A DNA stretch of 64,000 nucleotides from Trochalopteron elliotii (Eukaryota; Chordata; Aves; Passeriformes; Leiothrichidae). Of the stretch, positions 23,379 through 36,400 are shown piece by piece; the stretch's first letter is position 1; every line of letters begins with the position of its first letter. The DNA lies in contig JANPWX010000076.1 in NCBI GenBank assembly GCA_024734555.1, forward strand, positions 407,527-471,526, read 5' to 3'. The translations under genes were made by a program, and so were the position numbers. Under the pieces are notes generated by a model that was not told the DNA's origin, ran no database searches, and saw only the letters and a list, made by a program, of their open reading frames with translations.

Positions 23379-26300
23379 ACCCCAACACCCTTCTAAGCCC
23401 CCTCCAAAGGCAAAACTCACTATGAGCATCAGTCTCTTCATTTTCACAAAAGAAAAAATCAGTTTTCAAGTGTTCTTGCTCCATATACCGAGACTAAAAC
23501 TTGCTCTGTTTATAAATTCATTTCAGCTGCGCAGTCAGTAAAAAGAGCTGCATGTTCTCAGACAATCACAGAGAATTAGGGAGAGCTGGCAAGCTAATAT
23601 TAAATAATCACCAGGAAAAGCAATCATAAGAGGAAGCCTGCATTGCTGGGAAGAGAGCTCAGCTTGGCTGTATCGGGAAGTTTCTGGCAGCCTTCCAAGC
23701 AGGCTTTATCTGCATTACAGTGAATTTCAAGTTTCTTTAATAGTATCTCAGAGGCACATTCTGCTCCAGGACACAGCTGGTGACCATGCAAGCACTGCAG
23801 CCACCATGCCCATCAGCCTGGTGAAGCCTCTGCTTCCACACAGGCCCAGACACTGCTCTGCTGGTTAAACTCATCTCTACATGTATCCAGTAGGTTCCTC
23901 CCTTCAAACAAGATTTCAGGTCCTGTGGAGAAACCTCAGAGTATTCTAATTGAATACAGATTAGGAGGCAATTACATCTCTACTGGTTTCAACAATAAAA
24001 TAATTTTCTTTTTCAATTGAACGTTTTAGGTCAAATACTCACTGTCCGCAGCTTTATGAGGAACAACACTCTTTTAATTCAAAGTGTATTACATCATTTT
24101 CTTCCAATTGCTTTCCTTCCCTCTTAATTTCTTCCATTTAGTATCCACAAGAAATGTTAAAATTAATATAGTAAACTCTTTCACAAATAGTGGACTTAGT
24201 AACTGCAACACTGCATTTACAGAAAAAAAGGGTGCCACCAATAAACAGGATTTTGTGCCCTGTACATATAAAGCTCACAAGCATGAAAACTTCCTTCGGT
24301 TTTGAGCCCTAAGGTCACCACTAGAGGGAGGAGCTGGATAAATAATACCTAATTCCATTTCCAAGAAAAATACTGACTAGTTGTAAAGCCTTCCTAAGAG
24401 GGGTAACTTAGCTATAAGAAAGAAGAAAAACAAGCTTTCCACAATTAAAAGCTCAATTATTCTAGTAAAAATCAGGAATCTCTTCCCCTATTTCTATAAG
24501 ATCAATAAATGGGTGATAGGGGTGGGGTGGGAATCTGCCTGAAGATTGCTAAAAATTTTCAGTAAAAGTGGCTGCTTTTGGCAGACTTAAAAAACAAAAC
24601 AAACAAAAAAGTCCCACCAAAATAAAAATAAAAGTATACTGACTCTAATGAAAATAAGACATTCCTTAAGAGATTACATAAGGGTGGAAAAGGGTGTACT
24701 AGGAAAAAAAGGTGATTAAACTCTCAGAAAAATAACTTACTTGTGAGTCCCATCAGGGAGCCAGTCAGCATCACACACCATTGGGTACCAGGAGGAAGAA
24801 AATAGTGACCCACCTGCCTGATCCGCCAACCAAAAGAGGACTTGTCAGCTGATGGCTTCATGGCAAAATATATTCATATCTTCAAGTGTTGTTCTCCTTA
24901 CTTTGAAGGATAGAATGGACCTTCTAACAGTCAAGAAATAATTTTGGATTATTTCCTTTCTTGCTCAATGCCATCTTGTGCCAAGGGCCATTAAAATCTT
25001 TCCTTACACTCTTTACAGTCCTAAGCATGAATGTTTGATCTGGTGTGGTATAGATGAGACAGAGATTGCCTTCCTGTCTCAAGGTGCTTTTATGTGTATT
25101 GATTGCAATTAACACAATGATCTGTTTGTTTAGTAGTGTCTTGTCTCCTAAAAAGGATCACAGAGAGCTTTATTTATAACTTACATAGAGCTTTTCCTGT
25201 GATTCGTGTCAGGATTTCTGTAGTGGGCTTCATTTCATGAGCTGAATTTTTTAACTGCACCTATCTCACTTACCCCAGACGATCTGAATCCCTGAAGAAG
25301 TTCGAACATTGCAGTCTGAATTTTTTTTTTTAACATTTGTTTGGTGTGGATCCTTACAAATTTGTCCATGGTAGAGTTTTCTGCCCTTCTGTTTGACTTT
25401 GGGGGTGGAATTGTTATTTAGAGGAGACGCTTATCAAGAAACTTGTGAGTGCTGCCAATAGAAAATGTATCTGGCTTGGTTATTTATTTGACTATATTTT
25501 AATACTGCCATGTTTTGCAACTCAAAGGAATGAAGACGCTCCTCTTCTTTCCAAGAAAGTCTGAAGGCCAAGGGCATGCACAGCTCTGGCACTGGTGATT
25601 CCCAAGAGCTTGCTGACTGCCTCAGAGGAAGTCAAACAAAGACAAAATTATGGACCTGCTTCCTCATTGCCTACTAAAACCAGAGGTTTAGGATGATTTG
25701 GACTGGAGAACAGTCCCAGCTCCCCATATCTGAATCTGCCCCTACAATGATTACTTGATATCTCCCTTAAGAAAGCTCAATGTAATTTTAATTAATTTCC
25801 TTCTTTTGGCTACCTGGTGCATTCTACAGTAAATGCATTTTCAAACCAATAGACTAGTCGGAAGGCATGAGACATTTCCTTCCCCAGTTCTAACAATGAC
25901 TTCTTGCCCTGGGAAAAAAATATCTGCTTTTCAGAGTTGCTCATTCCATAGGTAATTAGATATAAAAAGGGAGTGTTTTGTCAGGAAATGTGTTTCTTAT
26001 CCAGCTGCATGAAACACAATTGCATCCACTTAATTTATGTGTGGACTTCAGTTGTGTAAGTGTAGCTGCAGTGTCTCTCTGCAGATCATGGACTGTGACA
26101 GCACTGGAATGGCTGTGGAAATCTTGAAGCCATGCACAGAGCTCAGTACCAGTGTTTCTGTAGTGATATACAATGTGTTATACCAACTAAAGGAGATCCA
26201 TGATTTCAGAATACACTGAAATGCCCACTCATCAATTTAGAAACAAATTTGGTGGGTTGCTTTTTAAAATAGCATAAACTTTGTATGTTTTCTATTCATT

Positions 26301-29300
26301 TTCATGGGAAAGTAAAAACCATTTTAAACTTAAATTGTATCCTAAATGAAGGTACAGTTCAGGACATCTTTTATTTCTGTGTACAGACAAAGGAAATAAA
26401 TACATAATACACATAAATACAAGTGTATATTTTTTTAAAAAAGGAAGGTTATGCTAAAATAAAAGAGGTCATTTTTAATTCTGTAAGACTTAAGTTCATT
26501 TCTCTCAAGAAAAAAAAAAGAAAACAAACCCACAAAACATGTTGTATTTTAGTATTATTAACAGATTTTATTGAACTATTTCAATTTTAAAATATCATGT
26601 ATAAAGCTATGAAGAAAAAGCATGGTTACTTCTCCATTTTTCTTCATCATAGCATGTATATTATAACAAAAATAGTATTTTTGACTGATTCCAAATGAGA
26701 AGTTTCAGATATGAGGAGAAAGGAATAAGAGAGACTATTTTATGTTTGCACATTTGCAGCACTGATTAAATATAGGCATAATGAAGTACTGAAGAGTATC
26801 AGCAGCAGAACCCAAACAACCTGAAATTGCACTGTATAAATGGTCTGATACATTATATATGTATCTGTCATTCAGACATTTACTGTTGATTCTGATTACT
26901 ATTAGTGATAGTCCAGTACAAACAACTTCTTAAGCATTACCCTTGAAGTGATTTTTATACAAAAACACCTATGTCTGAACATTAAAAAAAAAAAAGTTGA
27001 TAAACTTATTTAATGTGCTCTGAATCTCTGTCTAAACACACTCTGTGTCTACATAGAACAAAAGATTTTAAGTGCTACACGTGTAAATATATAAAATCAT
27101 AGAAATATACACTATAAGTCTTTTTAAAATTTAGATTGAAGAATCCTCTACTATAAGAAGGCAGCACGTAGCATCTTCCATAGGTAGAACATTAATATAT
27201 TACCTCCTCAGATTTGTTGGAAAAATAATGGAATTTCAACCAACACGCATTAAAAACCTTTGGAAAGTAGTATAATTTAACCCTATTTTGCTGAGAAGTG
27301 AATTTAGGTGTTGAATGCAACACTTAGAGTTTACTGTGAAAGTTTGCTCTAAAAAGTCAGCTTTCTGCTCTTTTTTCTTGCTCTGGACTTTCACTAGGTG
27401 ATTATTGTAGCTGCCTTATTTTTTTCACATGGTTTTGATTATTTTCTCTTTCCTGTTTCCCGAATTTAATTATCCAGACATGGATAATATTTTTCTACAT
27501 AGGAAGGTATGATATTAAACAGATTTATCTCTTGTCATTTTCACCATAAGAACCAGCCAGGAGGAGTTTTGCTCTTTATTTTTAGAAAGTAAAGATCGAA
27601 ATTACTCATGTCAAAGCAAATCTCATCATTATTAAAAAGCCATTTTTGCTAAAGTATGTGTATATTTACCTTAAAAGACAGCCTGAACATTTTGTACTTG
27701 ATACCTTGGGGAAAAAAAAATGCTTTTAATATTCCTATAACATAACATTTAAAAAAATTCTTATATGAACTGGAGTTTAAACAGTTGTTCCTTTTTGTTG
27801 AATAAAATTCCTTATGCTGAATAAAATCACCTGTTGTTGTGAAGAAAAGGGAGAGCAATCAAATGCAAGAATTCCTCTAACACAGTAAACTAAATGCTGT
27901 GTGTTGGGGCAGTCACAAAGAACAGCCATCTGGTATGGATACACTCTGATGGGTAGAACTTCTGCAATACAGAAAAGCAACATTACAAATACAAAACAAA
28001 AAACAAAACAGATCTCTGACATTTGGAGAAATAGTAAGGTAAAACTTGAACCAGGAGAGCAGCATGATTATCAACTAGGATAAAATAAATCTAGCACAGT
28101 AGCTATTAAGCAGCTTTCAAACTAAGACTGGAGCTAAAATCTGTTCTGTTATAATCCTTTCAATTATAATACTGAGACAGAAACTGCAAATTACATGAAC
28201 ATTAAAAAAAAAACAAACGTGGCCATCTTCATGCAAGCAGCCACCAGGTTTCAGGCTCTTCAGAGTTTCATTATCATGCAGTTCACTTTTATTGTCTGAT
28301 ATGAATCACACCTAGTTTCTTGGACTGAAAACAAACAGATTAATGTTTCTTGTTCTTGTTTCCACTTCCTCTATTTCATACCAAAATGTCAGAACAAAAT
28401 CAGTGGTGAAAATATTCTTAGTGAAAACCAACAATTGTCCCTTGCCAGAGTGGGTCAGGTCGACATATGCTCTGCAATACACAAATGGAAACCTAATGAG
28501 CTCCAAAGGAAGGATTCTGCCACATCATGTATCAAGCCTATGGTCATCAAAAGTGTTCCTTACACAGGAAATTTCCCAGCTGTAGGCATGCAGTGAATAT
28601 TTCTTCCAGCCTTCTTAGCAACAAATTCATGCAGGTCAGCCACTTCTCTGGGTTTTTTTGCAAATCCCCTTCCCTTCTAAGCTGTCCTTTCTCCACTTTC
28701 ACGAGAATGTTTTGCCCTTCAGCCTCAGTCTCCTGGTTTGATAAAGCGATTCTTTCAGGCTATCATCTCAAACATTATTCAAACTAGAAAGTATTTTAAT
28801 AATAAATGTTTCTAGATACATTACTGATGTTAGTCCTCTGCCAAGGCCTACAGCAGGTACAAATGAACTAATGGCAAGGTCAGCATGACATCATTGCTAT
28901 AAATCACAGAAATGATATACAATGACTAAGCACAAAATCCATCCACAGGCATAGATGCTTGCAGATATCTCATATTCATAGATGAAAATATTTCAGGAAT
29001 ATGGAAAGGAGTAAATCATTCCTATTTCCAGGTACCTATTCACAAACCCCCAATTCTGTATTGCTCTTCTGGTTAGGGTAGAAAGAGTAAATCCCTCTAT
29101 AGCCTGAATGTGCAACAGTTTCTGGTCCACACCTTCACAGGCAGCAGATGGTGCACTGCTCTATCAAAGAGATCTTTAATATTTTTCAGTTTAAAATCAA
29201 AACCATCCAATTTTAGCTTCAAAAATCAAAGCCCTGTAATGTTCACTGGAGGTAGAACACATAACCTCAATTGCATCTGAAGTAGAACAGTTCCATGGCA

Positions 29301-32300
29301 CCGTGCTTGCTGGGGATATGCTGTTGCTTGTCCAGCGGAGGGCAGCAAAATATTTACTAAATATTCCTTCTTTAATGTCCTCATCACTGAGTTGTCTCAA
29401 CAAATGGCTTCATAAAAACATTGGAAGGGTTCCGTACTTCTTCGTTTGGTTTACAAGACCTTACTTATTTGTTTATTTTACTCAGAAATAAGTTTTTAGA
29501 ATCTCTGAGACTACTTTCGCATCAGAGACCATGCCTTAAAACAAATAGTGCTTGCTGTGTAAATAATTCTGTGGTACTCCCCTTCTTCCCAGAACTAATG
29601 ACATCTTTACCAAGAGGAGGAGGGTACTTTGCTCTGCCTCGAAACCAGTTAGCCCACTCTCTGAAATGCTTGTGTAAATTTACCAATGGTTTAAATGCAA
29701 TTGCAAATCTCCAGCACAGCTGTACCAGCATACTGATCATCTTGCATCATTCATTTGCTGTGAGCACACGTTATCTCAGCTTTTAGCTTAACAGAAAGGG
29801 GAGTCAGCAGCACTAATGGAATAGTTTGAAGGCTGTTCTAAGCTGGAAGCCAAATTAAAAAAGGAAAATATTTTAATGAATCTCTTAATGGATTTTGGGC
29901 AATTCTCTTTAGTATAATTTGAATAGCAGATACATCTAGTTTACATTGATTTTTCATGGAAAGCTACTGATAATAACCTTCCTTGTAAAAACAGACTGAC
30001 TGCAGAAAGACTGCTGAGAATAAAATACATCTTGTCGAAAAGTCTGTGGTCTAAGACTGGTCACAAGAGCTTTAAAAGATCACTAAAGAGTGCACATGGG
30101 TTTTATAGCTTGCAGAAAACTCACTCTCTTCATTATATGGTTGGGGTATCCTCCTGGAAATGAGCTCTCCTACTGCTTTTTATAATGACAATAAGGCAGA
30201 AGGTAGAACAAAAAGTAACCACAAAATAGTTTGGAATCAGCAAGGGTACAGAGGCAGCTGCATTTGCCTCCAGCATCTGCTCACACTTTACACTGAGCTG
30301 GCAATACCTGTGCCACAGAGCAGCTCCAGCAGTGGAGTTTGCCCTGGCAGGAGAGCAGAACAGATGCCCACATCCTAAGGGTCACAGTGCTTCTGGTGCT
30401 GGTTTTAAGCAGGCAGTTCACAAGCTGGGGCTGAAATATTGAGGAGCATATGCTGGGAACAATGCACACATTATGGACAGAAATTTGAACCTTGAAGGGA
30501 TTTTTCCTGGCAAATACTGGCAAAATTCAGTGGTTTAAATTGTAAGTTAAGCAAAGAGCTATGAGCTGGATGAAGGTATACATCAGTGAGCACCTAGATA
30601 ACATAGTGAGTGCACTGGAGAACCCCTCTGACACCATTAAACAGGCTGTAAGGAAAACACAATGAAATTATTCCTGATTATATCCCTGGGAATTCAGGAC
30701 AGAGTAGCCTGAGCAGTATATATTCTCAGAAACAAAAGTTTTTGCTCTGTTTTTCACTAAGATATTGGCAGCTGATTGTACTGCAAATACTCAGCTGCAG
30801 ACAGTGAAAGTGAAGAAAATAATCATTCAACAGAACTGCTGAACAGCAAAGAGCCAGGACTGTGGTTGGTGGATGGAAGACAGCAGGGCTCTCCTGCAGG
30901 ACTGTCCTACAACCAGCAACAGTCTATTTGCAGCTAACGCTTTAGATTAGGTAAATTTCTTGGTAGCTGAGTGAAAATGCAAAAGAGACAGGAGATCTAT
31001 TAGAGAGAGGTGCAATTTCAGCCAAGGAAGGGGAATTCACTGACAGGATACACACACAGAATTTTATGGAGCATTATTCCTAAATCTAAAAACTCCTAAA
31101 GTAGAATGAAGATCCTGCTTCCTCTTGGAGCTGAATGAGCTATTCATAAGAAATACTTATCCACGTAGGACATCAGTGTATATGATACATCTTGAGTATT
31201 ACAATGCACAAAGTACCTGTACATACCTACACCTAAATTGTGCTTCATGCTCACGCCTGACTCTGGCAAATTATTTTTACTGGCATACACTGTAGTAAAT
31301 GTAATTAGAGATAACACAATACTCATAAAGCGAGTGCTGGCACCACAGTGGAAATTTTGCAAAAGAGAAGTGTTCTAATCTATGGAATGCAGGGATTGAC
31401 TGAATAACTGTCCCAGTGCAGTGTTGTAAGGTCACCAGGGCCTGCTGAAAAGCCTGTGTAGGTTTCATTCAATGCAGTTTTTTCTCAACTGGAAAACATG
31501 AATATTATTTCTAAAGCATATGGAGCTGTCTTAAGTGGTTGTTTACAGTAGTATTAATTGCTATGGGGCCTGATCAGATGGAAAAGTTAAAAGGAACAAA
31601 GCCGGAAAAGTGAAACAATAGCAAAGAGAAGGAGTGGCCCAGCACACACAATAACCAGGTTCACAGCTGCTAAAAAACATTTCACCCACCCGGCTCTCTG
31701 GGACTGGGCTATCCTGCCAAGGTTGTCAGAGAGACACCCATGCAAACACTGAAGCTTGAGTCTTTCCAGATTTTGCTGGCTTCCCATCGGGCCTGGGAGT
31801 GTCACTCTGTCCTGATCACAGTGTATTCCCTATGGCTTTTGAAAGTTCCACTTAGCTTCCACTGGTCCCTGCCTGCTTAATTCTGATGATTTTATAGCAC
31901 TAAGTGCCAGCAAAGGATCAGGAGCTTCCTTTCAGCCTTGACAAAACATACATTTATACCACTGGGATGAGAATCAACACAGTTTCTTCACAGCTGGAAG
32001 CCTGGCACTGCATACTGAGGTGTCACTTGCCTTGGCTATGCCTGGCCTGGTTTCCCCAATATCTTCCCTGCCTTAAACTGTTAGATTACCTCCACCTCAC
32101 GCAAAAATACGAGCAAAAGAGATGATGCCTTTTACTCTTCTACCAGGATCTTCCCCCCACATCCATAACTGACTCATTGCTTTCCTCTATTGTCTCTCCT
32201 TTTTAGCTCAGTATTTTTGCCAGGATAGCAGGCAGCTCACTTGGAGCAACAGCTCAGACCTGGAATACAGCAAGCCGACTGTGATTTAAAGTTCACCTGG

Positions 32301-32679
32301 GAGAGCAGCATTCTGATCAGCCCAAAATGCATGAAGCAAAATCTGAATACATTAGTTTTGATATATGATAGCCCTGACACCACAGACTTAACCTGTTTTT
32401 CTACCCGGATTTTCCAGGCACAAACACAGAAAATCTGCAAAGAGTCTTCCACTAACAACTATCCCTTAACTGGGGTTGTAAAAAACAAAACAAGAATTAT
32501 TTTCCAACATAGCACAAGGGCGGTGCAGTGAGAGATTTAACCCACTGGAAAAAGATAGGTACAACTATATTTTAATAAATAGCTCATGGAGAGCCCAGTA
32601 AATAGGCAGAAGTAAGACACTTCTTACATTTGATGGATGCTTAGGCAATGTAGCATGGTTCTGTTCAGAGCAATAGAGT
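23379..32679. other. Long non-coding stretch, nothing recognised
   Basis: AT-rich, particularly 26.2-28.3 kb. No transposon end, RNA gene or coding exon could be named. Open frames are at most about 120 codons and look random. Confidence 0.55.
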
Positions 32680-33480
32680 TTCCGTGGCTGGCAACAGGGG
32701 TGCAGCAGGGCCAAGGACGGGGAGGAGGCAGCCAGGGCTCCTGCCCTCTTTCAGCAGCACCTTAATACCCTGGGCTCTGTTCCCCGAGTTACAAGCAGCG
32801 GTGGCAAAGCTTCAGCTGGGAACAGAAAAGCGTCTTGCCAAACAAGAGAGTGAACCATGGCTGGGAGGGGACACCTCGCAGCTGGGACAAACAACCTGGG
32901 CATGCACAGGAAACCAAGAAGCCGGAGGTGCCGAAGAAGGGCAGCAGCGGAGCAGCAGGACACAATGCCAGCTCTGCAGGGGCTTACACGCCGAATGAGG
33001 GCCCGGGTCTCCAGGAGGGAGAGAGAGAGATGCTATCTCACAGCTTTTGTAGCGGCTGGCAGTCTGAGCTGAAGAATGGCTCCTTTGTCCCGGCCCCTCA
33101 TTGGGTCTAAAAGCCATGAGTCATGCGGCCAGATGGCCGGGGCAGCTCCGGGAACGCGGGCTGGGGGGGAGGAAAAGAAGGAAAGCTTCATTCCTGAAGG
33201 TTGCACTGATCCCTGAGACTTAGGCAACAAAACTGCCGGGAGCGCGCAGCGCCTGAGGGGTGACTGTGGGTCCCCGGCAGCCAGAGGCACTCCCAGGGAA
33301 GGAGGAGAGCTGGGGGTGAACAAATGGACTTATCTGCTTAGAGCTGCTTTGAGAGATGTGTGTGATTTCAAAGTGCAGCTGGTGAGCGGGGTCTCCATTC
33401 CCCCACCATGCCACCGGCATGCCAGGAAAAACTCCACTTTTAAAAGAAAGCGCCGTGGTCCCTGAGGGCCATCACTCGGG
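32680..33480 (-). promoter_or_regulatory. CpG island with candidate minus-strand core promoter
   Basis: About 30 CpGs occur in 800 bp, far above the surroundings. On the minus strand, in order, there is a consensus AP-1 site TGAGTCA (33117-33123, palindromic core), a CCAAT box CCAATGAG (33100-33104 core) and a TATA-like CTACAAAAG (33044-33052). With a start about 30 nt further on, near 33015, CCAAT would sit near -87 and AP-1 near -105, which are usual distances. A GTAAGC that could be a 5' splice site lies at 32982-32987. The direction matches COL21A1, which in mammals follows DST on the same strand, but no COL21A1 coding sequence is present to prove it. It could also be an enhancer or drive a non-coding RNA. 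Confidence 0.5.
33100..33123 (-). promoter_or_regulatory. AP-1 and CCAAT elements in the CpG island
   Basis: TGAGTCA at 33117-33123 is a perfect AP-1 consensus. ATTGG at 33100-33104 is CCAAT on the minus strand, followed by GAG, a favoured flank for NF-Y. The two cores are 12 bp apart. Confidence 0.5.
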
Positions 33481-36400
33481 GAGCTGCCCAAAATAGAAAC
33501 TGCATAGTGGGTGCCAGAGGCACTGAGGCAGTGTAACTAAGAAAATGGATGAAAAACAAGTGCTGAGCAACGGAGAGGTATTTTTGTATTAACTCTGCCA
33601 AATGGATTATTTATACCCTAATCTTCTGCTGTTGGTATGACTGAGCTTTTTAAAGGAAAGTTGCACCCAGCTTCTTCTGGTTATTTAATGAGACAGATAA
33701 ACTCGCATCTTAAATCAGTTCCACCAACCTCTGGCTGCCATCCCATGCATATGGATTTCAGGATAATTCTTAAGGAAGGCAGAAAGTGACAGTTTACAAA
33801 GAGCAACTCTGGGAACAACAGTGCATAAGGACTGTCCAGACTGTAAACAGACCTTAAGCAGAAAAACTACATCAAGTTCTGAAAGTGTCTTGCTTCAAAA
33901 GAAATATCTATGGCATGATATGCTGGTTAGGAGAACTGGATCTTGGAAAGGTCTGGACTTGGCCCAAGCAGTCTTTGCTGCCCAGAGAGTGTCAGTGAAA
34001 GCTGAAAGGCAAGGAGGCAAATGTACGTAGACAGAACAGGGTTCTCCAGTTCATGGGAGCCGGGTGCCCTGGCAGTAGCACACAGAACACTTGGAGAACA
34101 GAAAAAAAAGACAGCTTAGGTGCAGAAACCACCCTGAAACATTCAAGGTAAAGTCATTTCTATATTGAACAGCAGCATCTAAGCAGTAGCACCCACAGAG
34201 CTGACATCTACCTAAAGCCCACGCCTGCCTTCAGATGCCTTCTTTTCAAAGCCCTAGAGCTCCTCTTCTGCATTATCAAAAACCCAGGTGTAATGGCCTG
34301 AGTGACTGAAACCACCTACATGGGATGAGCAACAGCTTCTCCTTATTCTCATTAGTTGTGTTCATGTCATGGTGGAAGAATGGTCACCCTCAATTATCCT
34401 TAAGAGACTATGCAGCTCACCACAGCTGCTAAAAACCGAACTAAATCCTTCCAGGCATTCTTTGGATATTTAGGCAGCAGAATGTAGGTATAGTCATTTA
34501 TTACAGAATCCTAATAGTGGGCTCCCATCACCTCTGACATCCACTGTCGAGATCCTCCATTCCTTGGCTGTCTTTAATATTAAAACAGCTTATGTTCCCC
34601 TAAAATTTAACAAGTCTCTTTTACCGCAATTTAAGAACATTGCTTCTTGTGCTTTTTTTCCCCTGGAATATAATCTATTCCCTTCCTCCTTGGAGTATTG
34701 TTTAAAATATTTTAACAAACACTGTTATCACGCCTCTCCTCAGTCTTCTCTAGACTAAACATCACCACTGCCTTCAACTCATAGGACATGATTTTTTAAA
34801 CCTCTATCTTTCTGTTTCTTTGTTTCTGAACTCTGTCCAGCTCTGGTCCACATCTTTTCTGAGAGTGAAGCATCCACAGAATCACATCTGAAATTTCACC
34901 AAAATATAAGTACTAAAATATTCACTTTGGACATCTCATTATACAGTACTTCTCACATTATATCTCATTGCTAAACTTGCAGTTTTTTACTACTGGGTGT
35001 TCCCCCTTCAGGCTTTCACCATGGAAAATAGAACCTGGGATGTTACCAAATGGTTGGGAAGGGTATTAGAGACTCCCAAGCTAGGAATCTGATGGCTCTG
35101 TGTAAGAAACAAGCACAGATATGAAGGTAGACTTGAGAGAATAGGTGATATCTTACTGGTTTATACAGATTCAATAGTGAATTTGAGCTGATTCATAGTG
35201 AAGCACACAATACTCTAGTACAACTATTTCAATAAAATGAGAGTATTTCTGTTGCTGGTCTGTTTTTTTAAACTGGAATTACTTCTTGAGCACCAAATTA
35301 CTTCTTGATACATTATTAATATCTATACCAATAGAAAAACTAAGGAGCAAGAACTACAAATAAAATTAATATTAAAAAAACATATGCTGAAACAGATTCA
35401 CTGGTGGAAACTGGTAACAGTTTCCTAAGTTTGTGAGGAAAAACTTAAGTGTATTAAACAAATGTCACCATAACCAGAGGAAAATACTGTAATGTGATTT
35501 AAGACCAATGTTTAATTATTTGCTCTGCCTAATTACCTAGTGGACTCTGGCAGAATCCTCACTGGCTGATGTTTTAGTTACCTTTCTTGAGTATTTAGAT
35601 TTGCAAAACTTTATCCACAGCTTGCAGTTCCTATATTTTTTCCCTCTTTGGCATGAAATTTAGTATCTAATCATACTTTTTACATATGGCTTATGATTGT
35701 CTACCAAACCATTTCTGAGAGCAAAATCTGACTCATAAAATATGTCATCATCATCGCCCCAAGACAACATGTTTGTCTCAACCAGCCCAGCTCTATAAAA
35801 GCAACATTTGAAAAATTACCTACACTTCAAATCCTAAAGCATCTTCTTTGTCCTTATCAAAATGGCAGGTCTCTTGAGCTGCTTCCAGCTGTCAATCAAA
35901 CTTCTGGCAGCTTTGCACCAAAGCTGTTAGGCTTCTCTGTTTTCTCATTCACCCACGTGTCTCTTTTCTTCTTGATGCCTTCATTCTATCTGCTACTTTC
36001 TTTGTGGTCTTGTCCTCAATTACAGACTCTTTGGTTTTAGTCACATTTCTAAGTGGAGAGAAATAAGGAGCCCCAGTGAATGTTTAGAATTAGCAAATGG
36101 GTGTGTTAGTGGACACTGAGGAAAGACCCTTGTGCTACTGAGAAGCATGATACCTCCATTAGGCACTCCATTAACATCAAAACTCTTTACCAGGTTTATA
36201 CCAGACTATTCTGGGAGCTGGTTAGATTCCTGGCTTTAAATGGTTGCATACCTTCCCACCCTGACTTTAGAAACTGGCTTGGTTACTAGCTTTACAATTT
36301 CTTTTTCTTTTAGCTGTTTCTTCCATGTTCTAGAGAAATAACGTGAAGTTCACACAGAACATGCAAAGATTTTCCAGATTTGGAAGCTGCAGAGAGCACT

